Source of the DNA: Xenopus tropicalis
Taxonomy: Eukaryota > Chordata > Amphibia > Anura > Pipidae
Assembly: GCF_000004195.4 (NCBI RefSeq)
Contig: NC_030678.2
Location: forward strand, 35,507,701 to 35,571,700
Length of the DNA: 64,000 nucleotides
Direction: 5' to 3'
This document shows, piece after piece, positions 46,402 through 58,277 of the stretch. The position numbers and the translations under genes are program-made. Each line of letters begins with the position of its first letter. Within the stretch, counting starts at the first letter, position 1. The notes beneath the pieces are model-generated. The model was not told the origin of the DNA. It searched no databases and saw only the letters and a list, made by a program, of their open reading frames with translations.

Positions 46402-47122
46402 CTATTTTCAAATACATATGCATAAATAAGTTTAAAGCAGGGGGGGAGCGGCCCATAGTGTGAGTCATTTGGGGAAGGGCCACAAATGTTTTAGGGGGCC
46501 CTGGCTAACAATGTCTGTGTGTCCTTTGTATTGATGTGAGGGTTCACAGGGGGAGGGGCCATTGGGGGCGTGGGAGGCCCAAAAAATGTTGTTGTGAGGG
46601 GCCCCGTTATTTATGATGGTGTATGAATGTATATATATATATATATAATATATTACACAAAATAACATCTTGCAATACTATTTCACAGAACTTCAGCTGG
46701 CGCCTCCTCCCCAGGCCCTCCAGGCTCTACTGGCCCAGCAGGCCCGACTACCAGCCCCAGCGGCCCGACCACCTGCGGCCCCAGCGGCCCCACCACCGGC
46801 CCCAGGACCCAGCCAGGCCCCAGAGGCGGAGGAGGCCATGGAGGCCCCAGACCCCCCCCTTTACTCCTCCCCCAGTTTGCCCCCAGTTTCCCCGGCCCTT
46901 GAGTTCCCCTCCCAGCCCCCCGGATGCCAGCCACCAGGTTCTCCTGCCGACGAGGGAAGATCACGTCGGTCCATGCAGGAGGACCTGGACAATATGAAGG
47001 CCGAGCTGGCCCAGCTCCGGGGGGAAGTTGCTGAACTGAGGAGGGATGTCACCGAACTCAAGGGCAGCAAGCCCTACGTTTCCCCCCCCCCCTTTTTTAT
47101 TTTAAGTAAAAGTTTTTATTAA
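45893..47122 (+). CDS. Myb/SANT-like helper protein of a Harbinger element, two exons
   Basis: Two GC-rich open blocks join through a consistent intron: donor AAG|GTAATT after 46121 and acceptor TTTCACAG| at 46688 keep the frame (a split Glu codon). The joined product is about 220 residues. Residues 1-76 look like a helical Myb/SANT-type DNA-binding region ending in LQQLWSDLKRR; 83-162 are Pro/Ala-rich; 171-202 form a clear heptad coiled coil (MKAELAQLRGEVAELRRDV). No ATG is in frame: 45893 is TTG, with a possible acceptor at CTACCAG (45903). An ATG at 45835 opens a different frame that stops at 45889-45891. Either an upstream exon or a one-base shift is missing. The last residues follow a poly-C run and may be wrong. 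Its assignment as a helper is inference from the element. Confidence 0.6.
46348..46396. repeat. (TA)n microsatellite in the helper-gene intron
   Basis: An uninterrupted TA run inside the predicted intron; a shorter one lies at about 46631-46652. Frames reading through it are artefacts. Confidence 0.9.
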
Positions 47123-47892
47123 GTAAAAGTTTTTAGTTTTCTACTTTTGAACTGAGTAATGTGTCATTATTTATACTTCATTGATATGGTATTCTATACT
47201 TTCATGTAGTTTCCCCTACACTCTTACATTTATCAGTAACAGCATCAATATGCTATATGGGTTAAATGTTTGCAAATATTCTGGCAACAATTTTGTCTTT
47301 AGCCCATTTTGCTGAATAGTAAAACTTGCGTTAATTAGTACTGCCAATCCAATGTTTTGTTGCCAGAATAATTGCAATATTATATTTGTCCCCGTTTAAT
47401 AAAGTGCCCATAACATATTTGCCATTTATTCTGTGTCTAAAATCTCCCACTTAATTTAAGCCACTTTAGCAAACAGACCCCTAAGTATTTGGCTAAATAT
47501 TCTTAAATGCCCCCCCCTCCTATTTTATTATCTCTAGCACTTCTTTTTTTTTCTTACTTATATTTTTATTGTTTTTTGGGGGGTTTTTTTTGCAAATAAA
47601 CATTTATACAGCAACTCTCTAGCACTCTGTGCTCTCCCAGGGCAAAATGTCGCCATTTTTATGCTGCCGATTGTCACGTGCGTAATGTCGCAACAATTAG
47701 CGCATGCCATAAATAGCGTGCATGCGGAAAATACCGCGCACGCTATTTATCGCGACAAGAATAATGCATGAAATACCGCGTGTAAAATAGCGCAAGTGTA
47801 CTAATAGTGAATCGTGCGAAAAGTCGCCAAAATTAAGAAGCGTTAAAATTTTTAGCGCACGTTATTTCGCACTTTAGTGAATCGGGCCCTAA

Positions 47893-49560
47893 TTGTGAAG
47901 TCACCATTACCCAGGGTAAAGGAACTTGTACAGATGTTCTCATCTATATGTTATAAAAGAATTAGGGGCTAGAGAGATTGTAGTTTTTGGGATACAAATG
48001 GCTTGTTTATGTGATTTCTCAACCTATGTTTTTTTCTTATACTGCCAACAATTCAGTCATGCTTCTTGACCAAAATACATTGTAAACTGATAACTCATGC
48101 TGGAATCAGAGCTGGTGAAATCTGTCAGTGACGTACAGAATGAGTGAGTTATTTTCAGTAGGAGAAAAATGATTGGTTGAAAGACTCATTTATAGATATA
48201 CCGGTATGGGATCTCTTATGCAGAAACCCATTCTCCAGAAAGCTCTGAATTACAGTAGGGGTCATGTCCCATAATTCCAATTTTTATTTTCTCTGTAACA
48301 ATAAAACAGCACCTTGTAATTTTTAAAGCTTGGCTTGTATTAGTTAAATTTGATAAACAGATGTAATTAAAGGAGGAGAAGCCAGTTATTTATTGGATAT
48401 ATACTGCACTGCTGCATAAAAACCAGTACAGTCTGAGGTGCACATCTAAATCCTTTTCTACGTAGCCATGCAACATTTGGATTGTATATTAATCTGGTTT
48501 TAAATATTCATTGTGCAATAATAATAGCAGGCTGCTATGTAAGGAATACATTGTATAAGTGTATATTGATATAAATGAAGACCCAGGCAAAATTCACATC
48601 ACCTGTTTTCCCTGATGTGGTGTAACTTTACTAATAATATCATTAATCTTTCTGCTGAACCAGCCCACAGGTAACATACCACTCAACGTGCAAAAGTTGG
48701 GACAGTAGAGGCCACGCCCCTTCCTATTAACTCAGCCATGCCCTTTATCTCAAAACCCAGCCCACTTGCTGCTAAACCCCATCCCTTTGGGCATCACCAG
48801 TTTGGGCCTGCCCTGCCTTAATAAGGACCATTGGATAGAAGTTCAAATTCTAAAATAAGGCTATGAGATCAAAATGCATATCAATAATCAGTATCACTGA
48901 TTACTCAAATGATCTGGTAACCTTACTGTAAGATAAATATGAATAATAATAGAAAAAAGCAACTTCCGTCTTTCTGCAGGCCTTTCCTACCCAAGGTAAA
49001 TCTAGATTTAAAACAATATTGCCCAGAATTCCTTTTCTTAAATTACCCTCAGTAAGGCTACAACATAGCTAAAACCACAGAGAATTGCGGCAGGAATGGA
49101 CACCAACAATGTTAAATAAAAACTAACAACAAACATATAGGCAACAGTGCAGTGTTTCCATTATTTTTGCCTCTTACACAGCCCATGCTAGCAGGTTTGG
49201 ATTTAGATATGTTTTAGTACACGTGCGGGGCTGATTCTCCTATCTTGCACCAATGTCACATTGAGCGTGTGATGTGCCCTTTATCTGCTGTTGCACAGAG
49301 AGTGTCTGTCTTTTAATTAATTTCCAGCTGACTAAGGGGCACCCCATGAAGTATGCTACTAAACTGTATCTCAGATCTGCATTAACCCCTGCATGATCCA
49401 AGGGTGTATTTTGTTTTGTTGGATATCTTATGTACCTAAAGTCTGCTCATTAACGGCCACTGCAGCCACTGCTGAGATAGGCTAGAAATGTTTTTTTTTT
49501 TTTTAAAACTAAGTATACAGGGGTATTTGGGGCAGGCTAAGATGTGTTGTTGCTATCTTA
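47893..49560. other. No gene recognised apart from a MITE half
   Basis: The segment 48201-48335 is the left half of a CAGGTATGG-family MITE (CCGGTATGGGATCTCTTATG, CCAGAAAGCTCTGAATTAC). The rest shows no exon or bounded repeat. Confidence 0.5.
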
Positions 49561-49890
49561 TTAGAATGGTTGTTCTTCTTTGAGTTAACTTTTAGTATGA
49601 TGTAGAGAGTAATATTCTAAGACAGTTTGCAGTTGGTCTTCATTTTTTATTTGTATTTTTTTTAATAATTTCACTTTTTGTTCAGCAACTCTCCAGTTTG
49701 GAGTGTCTGCAATTATCTGGTTGCTAGGGTTCAAATTACCTTAGCAACCAGGGAGTGATTTGAATGAGAAACTTGTATATAAAAAGGTAGGAAATTAAAT
49801 AGCAAAATAAGTAATAAAAGTAACAATAAAATTGTAGCCCCACAGAGCAGTAATTTTTGGCTGCCGTGATCAGTGACCCCCTTTTGACCC
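49561..49890. mobile_element. T2-type MITE, right end truncated
   Basis: TTAGAATGGTTGTTCTTC, AACTTTTAGTATGATGTAG, AGCAACTCTCCAGTTTGGAG, TTAGCAACCA and CAGTGACCCCC follow in the order of the copy at 14338-15910, without its nested insertions. The right terminus is missing beyond about 49890. Confidence 0.65.
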
Positions 49891-49897
49891 CCTTTAA

Positions 49898-50936
49898 ACA
49901 ACTATCTGGACCAGTCATCTTCCTCTGTTTCTCTCTCTTAACCCAACTCTGTATTTATATGGCAGGGGCAGAGTAGCAGGTATGGTTTGGACAGAACAGG
50001 GTGTGGCCTGGACATCATAGGGTTGTGGCCAGAAATCACTGTTCATATTTTTTTCAGATAAACCTTCATTACCCTCTGTGTATAAATGTTGTAGAACCAA
50101 ATAGTTATTTTCTAAAAGGAATTCAATTTAGAAAATGAAGATGCTGTTGCTCAACAAGAGTAAAAATGCAGCCAAGCAGTTAGGAGGAGGTAGAATTCAC
50201 TATAACCACTTATTGGCTTTTTAAAATATCTTCCTGCATAATGGTTGTTGAGTGGCTTTTCATAGTGTTTTGTTTAATTTGTTAAATCACTGTAACAAAA
50301 GCACTTGTGGCTAAATAGCAGATTGTTGCCCATTAAGCAAGGTAAATATCTTTATCCTGGGTTCTGATTATATTTTCCTGGTTGTCCGTATCGCTTTAAT
50401 ACAGGTGCAAAGCCTCCTCCACAGTTTTCTTATACCAATGTCACATTGAACATCTGATGTATAATTAACAGCTGTTGTACAGAACGTGTTTGTTTTCTAA
50501 TTAATTTCCAGTAGAATGAAAGTTTAAAATCCTCCAGGTTCCTTTCATTAATAAAGGCCACAAATCTGTGCTAATGCCTTTATCAAAAACCTAAGAGGGT
50601 GAGAAGAAGGAATGGGTCATGTACCCTAAAAGTATCAGGGCACCTTTCTGTTTAACATTTCATTCTAAGGGGTATTAATATCCATGCAATAACATGCTTT
50701 GGTCTTTTCTCTAGATTGCAGGTAGAATTTGCTTCCATTCAGCCCCAAAAGCATTAGTGAGGTTGTGCACTTATGTTCCATAGGGTTCCAGTTCATCGCA
50801 TAGTTATTCAGCTGGCTTACTGTTAGGGCCCTATGCAGGTCAGTCATTTCCTTCCACACCTATATTAGCAAATCCATTATGTATGGATCTCCCATTTTAC
50901 ATGGTGACATGCAGGCAGCATTCAAACCTAAACTTG
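49898..50936. other. No gene recognised
   Basis: No exon, RNA gene or bounded transposon that I can support. Confidence 0.45.
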
Positions 50937-50939
50937 TTA

Positions 50940-51265
50940 GGCTGATGTCCGACGGAGTGGTTCAGTCGCCCGCAATAGATCTCTGCTATCGTGGGTGACT
51001 AACTGCTCCAAAATGCCTTTCCACCAGTGGAAAGCCCTTCGCATCGGTTTAGTTTTCTGAAGTCAAGCAAAGTTGCCTGCAGGAGGAAAGTTTATGCGAC
51101 TTACAGAATACCGAAGCAATGCAAAGGGCTTTCCACCAGAGAGTCATATTTTTGCTGGTGGAAAGGCATTTTGGAGTGGTTAGTCGCCCGTGATAGCAGA
51201 GATCTATCTCGGGCGACAGAACTACTCTGTCGGAGCCATCAGTCCCGTTCCGTGGGACATCATCC
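50940..51265. mobile_element. Foldback Harbinger-type MITE, 326 bp
   Basis: The ends GGCTGATGTCC and, inward from the right, GGATGATGTCC are inverted, with TTA on each side (50937-50939, 51266-51268). The arms continue as long imperfect complements (AGTCGCCCGCAATAGATCTC, CCAAAATGCCTTTCCACC and their partners near 51160-51220). No coding capacity. Confidence 0.75.
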
Positions 51266-51268
51266 TTA

Positions 51269-52457
51269 GGCTGCTAATAAATAGTCCTTGTGACAATGAT
51301 GCTTTGAAAACCAGTTTGGGACTTGGCATTAGCATGTTCTTTTCACACTGTACATACATCAGCACTAATTCTGTGTGAGTTTGGGTGGCCTGCTACTTTA
51401 TGACTGAGCTTTTGTTACTCCTAGACATTTCCACTGCACAATCACCTAACTTACAGTTGACCGTGCCAGCTCTAGCAGGGCAGAAATCTAACAAACTGAC
51501 TTTTTGCGTAGGTGGCATGCTATGATGGCACAATGCTGAAAATCAGTACCACCCATGCTATTCACATAGTTTACATGTTCAGATTTTTTTTTAAACAATG
51601 CAGCATTTTCCCAGAATTCCAGTGCTATTGCAGTGGCAAGGGGACGAGGGTGCTGCGCCTACCGCAATAGCATACAATTTGCCAAAATCACTGTAACTGT
51701 GCACGCATTTTGGCAAAAATTGGACGCAATTATGCGGATATCCGTCTGTTGGTGTTTGTCATACAAGTGACTTGTACTTGCACAGTTTTCATGGCACAAG
51801 TGTCATGCACTGAGTGACACTGGGTGCAAAGGGAACCCTGGCGCCACCACCTGGTCAGGATGTGGTGGCAGCTCAAAGGTTCCCCTGTGTCAATAGGCGC
51901 AGCAGCGCTCAATTCAGAAAGGAAGGCAGGAAGGACTGTGCAAGGAGTACATTTTGACACAATTTCCTTTCATTAAAGTGATTTTTATAAAACTGACTGC
52001 AGGGAAATTGCAGGGACTGCAACTACAGTGAATTATCTCTTTTGTGTGTAAATATAAAAACAAAATGTTAGTTTAGGGTTTGGTATTCAGTAAAATGGCA
52101 AAAGGGCAATTGTCAGAATACTTTTCCAAGACTCTGTATCTATTACTGTGTTATAAAATAATGACCATATTTTTAAATGACATAAAGAATCAAGGACATT
52201 TGGGGAAAACAAAAAACATTTTCCTCATCATAATGATTCCCATGATGTTAAAATCTGCCTATATTGAGACCAAGTTATTGTGATAACTTCACACTCTATG
52301 CCGTCAACAGCTGCACACTGCAGAGTAAGTTTAACATCCAATGTTGCAAGTACTTTTTGTGCTTGAGTGGAGCAATGTATTTCCTGGTATACACATGACT
52401 ATTTCTTTTTCCTTTGTGGCCAACAACAAAAGTCCACTCTTGCTGTTTGGAAGGGAC
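51269..52457. other. Non-coding; second copy of the 3.4-kb repeat
   Basis: The part at about 51650-51990 is a diverged copy of the repeat at 3350-3600 (GGGAACCCTGGCGCC, GGTTCCCCTGTGTC, GGAAGGCAGGAAGG). Nothing else is recognised. Confidence 0.45.
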
Positions 52458-52613
52458 CAGGTCCAGACTGGCAATCTGTGGATTCTGGAAAATGCCAGAG
52501 GGGCTGCTGTAAGATGCCACAGACAGTCACTGTTTATTGGGCTGGTGGGGTGCTGTTTGGGCCTCTGTGTACTTGAAATGCCAGGGTCTATAATGAATCC
52601 CAGTCTAGGCCTG
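52458..52613. mobile_element. hAT MITE, 156 bp
   Basis: The ends CAGGTCCAGACTGGCAATC and CCCAGTCTAGGCCTG are inverted; flanks GAAGGGAC and GCAGGGTC agree at 6 of 8 bases. Same family as 34933-35083. Confidence 0.65.
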
Positions 52614-53055
52614 GCAGGGTCACTATAGGGCTCATTAATGCAGTCAAGCAAAGTTGCCTCCTCTTTTAAATTGTGCACAATTGATGCAGGGGAACCCAGG
52701 AGCTACTGCCACCTTCAGGCTAACAATAATTTCAATGTTTCCTATGCAGGCTGTGTCAGTCTGTGCAGCAGCTTGTGCTTCGTAAATCATGTGCACATGT
52801 CACCAAGGCAGAAATGTTGCAATCCCCACTTTGACAAACTTTGAACACAATTGTGTCTGAAAAGTCAAGACACGTACTTGCAATTATGGTTGTTGCAATG
52901 AATTGGATACAATTAGTTGTAAGTCACCATTTGGCTACAATGACAGTGGAGTTGTGGGAAAAAAACATTACACATTGCGCCCAGAATAGCATTTTGCACA
53001 TGGCATTGCCCCTATATATTTACTCTCAGGATTGAAAACTCTGTTCCTAGTGTAA

Positions 53056-53438
53056 AGGTGGCCATACACGGGCCGACTATAGCTGCCGATATCGGTCCCT
53101 TGGACCGATTCGGCAGCTAATCGGCCCGTGTATGGGGAGAGCAGAGCGGCCTGGCCGACCGATATCTGGCCTGAAATTGGCCAGATCTCGATCGGCCAGG
53201 TTAGAAAATCTGGTCGGATCGGGGACCGCATCAGCTCGTTGATGCGGTCCCCGATCCGACTGCCCCATTGCCGCCCACATAATCCGATCGTCTGGCCCCA
53301 GGGCCAAACGATCGGATTATTATTTTTTTTACCTAAATGGTCCCCGATATCGCCCACCCGTAGGTGGGGATATCGGGGGAAGATCCGCTCGCTTGGCGAC
53401 ATCGCCAAGCGAGCGGATCTGCTCGTGTATGGCCACCT
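53056..53438. mobile_element. Palindrome-rich Harbinger-type MITE, 383 bp
   Basis: The ends AGGTGGCCATACACGGG and GTGTATGGCCACCT are inverted, with TAA on each side (53053-53055, 53439-53441). Inside are at least five separate palindromes, including GGGGACCGCATCAGC with GCTGATGCGGTCCCC-type arms (near 53220-53253), TAATCCGATCGT with ACGATCGGATTA (53280-53320), and GATCCGCTCGCTTGGCGA with TCGCCAAGCGAGCGGATC (53382-53420). Non-coding; frames across it on both strands reflect the palindromes. Confidence 0.82.
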
Positions 53439-53441
53439 TAA

Positions 53442-54346
53442 CACAGAGAGAGAAAGGGAAAGGAAGGCTTGATTATAAACGTATGTATAAAAATGAATGA
53501 TGTGATTACAGTGTGCCTTTGGCAGTGGCACGTGCTGCACTTTTACCTGACACCTTTTTCCTCTGGGAAAGTGAATGGGAATTGTTGGAAACAGCGAATA
53601 GAGATTCACACCAGGGTTGTATTAACAGTGGGTAAGATGAAGATCTTCAAGCCCTTTTGTTCAGATGGACCCTTTGCAGGCAGTTTAACCAATTTCATTT
53701 GGCTACCTCTTATCATAAATAACAAGCACACTGCCCTGTAAATTTGCTGAGATTAACCTGGTTATTATTCTATATTGGTGACACTTTATTTTGTGGGGGC
53801 TCAGTACTATTTGTTGTTCCTTACTGTATCATTTTATGCTGTACAGTTGACAGAGCATGTACAACACATATAATGAGTAAGTGTGGCTACAAAAGTGGGC
53901 ATGGCTTATGTACATTTTGCAGAGAAACCAATTAACATGGGCAACACTGGGCCCATATGGCATGTTTCCCACTATTCAATAAATTATAAACAAGTGCATG
54001 TATTTTCTTGCACTTTTATCCCAAGTTCAAAACATGCCATTGTATGATTGGTGATTCCATGTAATCTTGTAGCCTTGCATATTAACCCAGTGCAAAGGGT
54101 AACCTTTGCCTCTGGACTAGCTCTGATTTGCTCCCAGGATCCCATAGCATCCTATGTGTGCTTTTCCCTATTATTCACTGTTCACTTGTGCACCTGATGC
54201 CACTTAAGGGAGCACCAACACATGAGCTGTAATTAACTCCTGGCTTATTATCAGAGGATACCAGACGTGCGGGAACAAGGTAAACAAGGGAACAACCAAG
54301 GGCCAATACGTTAGCTACACAATAATATATATAATGTATAATAGAC

Positions 54347-54353
<7 letters not shown>
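53442..54353. other. No gene recognised
   Basis: No supported exon or bounded transposon. Confidence 0.45.

Positions 54354-54400
<47 letters not shown>
54354..54400. repeat. (TA)n(CA)n microsatellite
   Basis: A TA run grades into a CA run immediately before the deleted MITE copy at 54401. Confidence 0.92.
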
Positions 54401-54402
<2 letters not shown>

Positions 54403-54534
54403 GGTATGGGATCTGTTATCTTGTACTTGATCCCATATTGGAGGCAAAACAATAGACTTGAGGTATGAAGATCCAAATTACAGAAAGACCCATGGCCCTG
54501 AGCATTTTAGATGACAATTCCTATAGTTGTTTAT
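54401..54534. mobile_element. Internally deleted CAGGTATGG-family MITE
   Basis: CAGGTATGGGATCTGTTATC joins directly to TTGTACTTGATCCC, so the first third of the family sequence is deleted. The right end (TTTTAGATGACAATTCCTAT) is degenerate. Confidence 0.6.
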
Positions 54535-56399
54535 ATATCTAAAGTGAGAGAGAGACTTCATAAGTGCCTGCACCCTTATAACTTGGTGGGGTGCACGGTC
54601 AAAATGTGGTCTACATCCATTCAGTGATCACAGGACCAGCACACCCTTTATCAAGGATAAAGGTCCTAATGAGGCTGAATCATTACTGTAAACGTTTGAA
54701 AAATATATTTAGATCAGCCATTTTTTTTTTATTTCTTCTAAAATTTCTGCACTAAAAATTACCTAAAAAAGCCTAATGTAGCTCCATATAAAGATGAGAG
54801 GAGCTCTGCCCAAGATGACAATATTAAGCTACATCTAGGGTTGTCACCTCACCCATTTAATAGTGGCCCTATATTGAATCCACATCCTGCATGACTAGTT
54901 AGCAATTAATTTAAATGCATACTGCATGGCTGCACATAAATCAGTTCAGTCTGCAGCATGCATTTTAATTAATTGCTAATTAACCACACAGGATATGGAT
55001 TCAATATTTGGCCAGTATTAAAGGGGTGACATGGCCAGGGTCAGACTGGGCTGGGGACCCAGACCGGATCCCCCTTGGGGCTCCCCTGCTGATTTCCCAG
55101 AATCGTGGCCAAGATAAATATAATGTATGTGCAGGGGGAGGGGTTTGGGCAGGCTTTCCACCTCCCTAAAGGGCCCCTGGGGGAGTGTGGGAGCCCCTGG
55201 AGGTTGCAACCCTGGCTTCACCAGGGACAGCCATTGCAGAATGGCAAATATATTGCAGAGAGCAAATAGTCGTCTTTAGGGTTTATTTTACTGTTTAGTT
55301 TCTCTTGGTAATAGATTTTTATAGAGCTGCCATTATATCAGATTTAATATTTGTACGATAGCAATACCAAAGCAAAACTATATTAATCCCATTAAACTGG
55401 CCTCCAGTTCCAAGTCATAAGATCCCTGATATTCGATGCAACAAGAAACAAGAGTTGAGATAAGCAGGGCAGCATAACCTGAAGGTTATTTGTCACTTCT
55501 TTTGTATGCAGTTCTGTACAACCAGGCAGAATATAATGGAATCATTTAGCGGATGCGTTTAGGTGGACTCAAACCTGTTCCTCAAACCTGCGTCAAATGC
55601 ATTGAAAAAACGCCAGTGTGTAAAAACCCTTATAATATGTTGGAACGCAGGGCTGTTTTGCATCCTTTAAACACTACCTTTTTAAGTAGCTCCACATAGT
55701 GCAATGTAATAAGCTAATAATCTTGCAATAATTATAACATTTACAATACTCTATGTGCTACAATGCATGTGTAACACGGTGTTGTGATGCATTACATAGT
55801 AAGGCCTTAGGCACATTTGCTTGTTACATGTAATCACTATTGATCCAACTGGTTGCCTATATCCCAGATACAGGTGCTTGTAGCCTACTTATATATGAAC
55901 TGTGTTTCTATATCCTGCATGTTTACATAGAAGTAATGACATCAATTCTGCAACCACAATTTCAGCTGCGTTCATGCGCCAGCCCTTGTGTTACCCTGTA
56001 ATTAGCGCTGCTACCTCACCATTTAATACTGACCACTTAATGAAACCACATCCTCCATGGCTAATTAGCAAATCAGTGCATGCATGCTGCATGGCTGCCA
56101 AATGTTTAGCCAGGTTGACCACTCCCTTTGGCAGACTATATAGTGTCTTGCACAAGGAAGTGTCTTCCTCTTTTGGCTGCATGCTGTGTTCTGGACAGAT
56201 CCCAACTGAGCCTGGACCAGAACATAGGCCCAGAAGCCATTTGTACCCTAGGGGAGCTCATATCCTAGTGATAAGTCGGGGACAGGGCCCCGTGAATGAG
56301 AACAAGCCAGCACAGTCAGTTTTATTAATAGCACCCTCTAGAAGTGGTGAGCATAGTCAGCTTATTTAGCAAGGGCAGTTAATAGCCCCAACCAGGAGT
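54535..56399. other. Non-coding; diverged inverted repeat at 54.84-55.03 kb
   Basis: TAGGGTTGTCACCTCACCC near 54838 and GGGGTGACATGGCCAG near 55023 face each other around GCAATTAATTTAAATGCATA and its complement, a foldback of about 190 bp. A related single arm lies at about 56015-56100. No gene is supported. Confidence 0.45.
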
Positions 56400-56905
56400 T
56401 GTAAAAGGGTTTAGCCTACCCCGGCTCTGTTGTCGTTCTTTAGGGACCGGTTTATTAGTCGCCAGGTACCAGTGTTAGGAGCTCTCCCCTGGACCACAGT
56501 CGGCCGGAACACTCCCTTCTGAAAGGTCTTCACCTCGGGTATTAGCTAATCCTCTGTGCATCCTCCAAGTGGGGTATTCTGTTCCTTGAGTGTCACATCT
56601 GCTATATCCATTGTGACCAATTCCTATACTGCTGTGTCTGTGAGTATAATCCCTGCTGCACTATTTAACTTGTGCCTTGTCCAATAAACTTGTACTATAG
56701 TAAGAATAAGAATCCTCTGGCGTCCATTATTCTCTATTTGCACTACACACCTCAGATATTTGTAGTTCTGCTACACCCTCGCTCCATCCTAATTCTCCCA
56801 TATAGCGGAGGCTCACTCCTTTGTATTAAGTGTCGCATGTAACCCATGCTCTCCATTATACTACTAGCCTGGATTTGTCCTTAACTAGGCCAAATAGGTG
56901 TTACA
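56400..56905 (+). mobile_element. LTR of a retrovirus-like or Ty3-like element
   Basis: The 3' boundary is firm: the segment ends GTGTTACA, two bases before a primer binding site. The proposed start TGTAAAAG matches the end as a TG...CA pair with a 5-bp inverted repeat (TGTAA). CCAATAAACTTG at about 56679 supplies a polyadenylation signal and CTATTTAA about 20 bp before it a weak TATA-like box. The left boundary is uncertain, since a stronger TATA (CTATATAG near 56137) lies further left. No second LTR is in the window. Confidence 0.55.
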
Positions 56906-56907
56906 TT

Positions 56908-56925
56908 TGGCGCCCAACGTGGGGC
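56908..56925 (+). other. tRNA-Lys-type primer binding site
   Basis: The 18 bases TGGCGCCCAACGTGGGGC are complementary to the 3' end expected for a tRNA-Lys and sit two bases after the LTR, where minus-strand DNA synthesis would be primed. This is the best evidence that 56400-56905 is a 5' LTR. Confidence 0.75.
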
Positions 56926-57480
56926 ACGAAGGGTTAAATCCATTTTGAAATTTTCGGAGCCATTACCTGAGGGGCTGAGTAAAAGTGTGTGTGTCACTTT
57001 AAATTTTGCTGACAGGCACTGCCGGACGCGATAGGCAAAAGGCGCCTGCAGTCCTGATCGTAAATGCAGAGTACTAATTGGCCGTGGGTTCGGGCTTGAG
57101 GATTCTCCCCGTGTAATCCCATTGGCCGGCGGAGTTGTCAATCCCCGCCCCTGCAGTTTGGCGCTCTTTTCTACGAAATCCCACGAGAGGCGGGTTGTTT
57201 GTGAGATTTGGCGGCCATTTTCCCCGATATAGTGACATCACAGCGGCCATCTTGGGTTGCGACGCGTGTGCTGCACCTCCGGGAACTCTAAGCCAAATGT
57301 GTGTGTGTTGAGCGGCTGCCAACACCTTAATAATTTCATCTTGCGCTACCAGCTTTCCAGTGCCTCCCTACTCTGCGGCTGCAGTGAAGGACTGACTCAG
57401 CACCCCCTCCCGGGGCCAGCGGCTGCTGCCCGGGTGACGACGCTAGGAGCGCCTATACAATAGTGAGGATTTAGAATGTA
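56926..57480 (+). mobile_element. LTR element leader, no gag/pol
   Basis: GC-rich sequence following the primer binding site, with CpG-rich patches (about 57115-57260) but no long open frame. By 57486 it has passed into unrelated repeat sequence (GGTGACAACCC). The coding part of the element is missing, so this is a decayed or truncated copy. Confidence 0.45.
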
Positions 57481-57489
57481 GCCGGTATA

Positions 57490-58277
57490 AAGGGGGGGGT
57501 GACAACCCTATCTGTAATTAGCCTAGAAGTACTTCCATAACCCCCTTATATTTTAATAGTTTAGTTTCAGAATTGTTCTGCAGAAAGCCTGGCCAGTTTG
57601 CAGCACCCCCCAACCCATCCCACTAACAGTGGTCTTATGTCTTTGAAAGTAAGTGCTGTTCTTGGAGACGTCTCCCATATAAATCACTACAATGTGGAGA
57701 ATCAGCCTGTGAGACCAATGCTTTGGTCAGGAGACAATTTTATTTTGCAAGTAATGCAATCAGGCAGGTAGGTGCCAACCTATAAATATATGACTCAAGG
57801 TAAAAAGTATGGGTCTCTATATGAGGTTAGCTTAACATGGGCATTCTGACAATGTATGCACTTGCACAGAATGAATTACTAATGAAACACAGGGCCAGGG
57901 AATGTCCATTGGTCAACTGGACATAGCAGTAGCAGTTTAATTACACTTTAATTAGGCTTAGGGGGCACACCCAAACCCCACTGTATTTTTGTGCTTTTAC
58001 ATCCGCCTGGCAGACTGCAAATGCAAAGGGCATGCTTTGTACCAGTGTCCAAGTTTTATTCTAACATTAGTATTCATCTGCTATGATTATTTATTTAAAG
58101 CACAGGAGCTGGAAAATCTTCAGCAGATCAGGAGTTTAATTACAGCACAAAGAGAGAGAGCTTACTACAGTGTATATTTAATCAAAGGGTTAGACAAGTA
58201 CATGCAGATTGTAATTGCAGCACAATTAAAGTAAAGCATGCACCGTTCTAAGGTTTTTTTTTAACATGAGTTATGGG
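57490..58277. other. No gene recognised
   Basis: No supported exon, RNA gene or bounded element. Confidence 0.45.

Larger units (their letters stand above)
45307..47889 (+). mobile_element. Harbinger-type transposon, 2,583 bp, Myb-like gene only
   Basis: The ends GGGCCCGATTCACTAAAGTG and, inward from the right, GGGCCCGATTCACTAAAGTG are identical. TAA flanks both sides (45304-45306, 47890-47892), the 3-bp duplication of PIF/Harbinger. Subterminal GCGATAA and GCGCACG motifs repeat on both sides. Autonomous Harbingers carry a transposase and a Myb/SANT-like helper; here only a helper-like gene (45893-47122) is visible and there is no room for a transposase of usual length. Confidence 0.85.

Noticed and set aside
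46683..46964. Minus-strand Gly/Pro-rich frame opposite the Harbinger helper gene
   Set aside because: It is the antisense shadow of the Pro/Ala-rich exon; GC-rich repeats give open frames on both strands.
52968..53609. 213-codon minus-strand open frame
   Set aside because: It runs across the palindrome-rich MITE at 53056-53438; open frames there occur on both strands as a by-product of palindromes, with no domain similarity.
55902..56369. 155-codon plus-strand open frame
   Set aside because: It lies in diverged repeat sequence next to the LTR, shows no retroviral or host protein motif and has no supporting signals.
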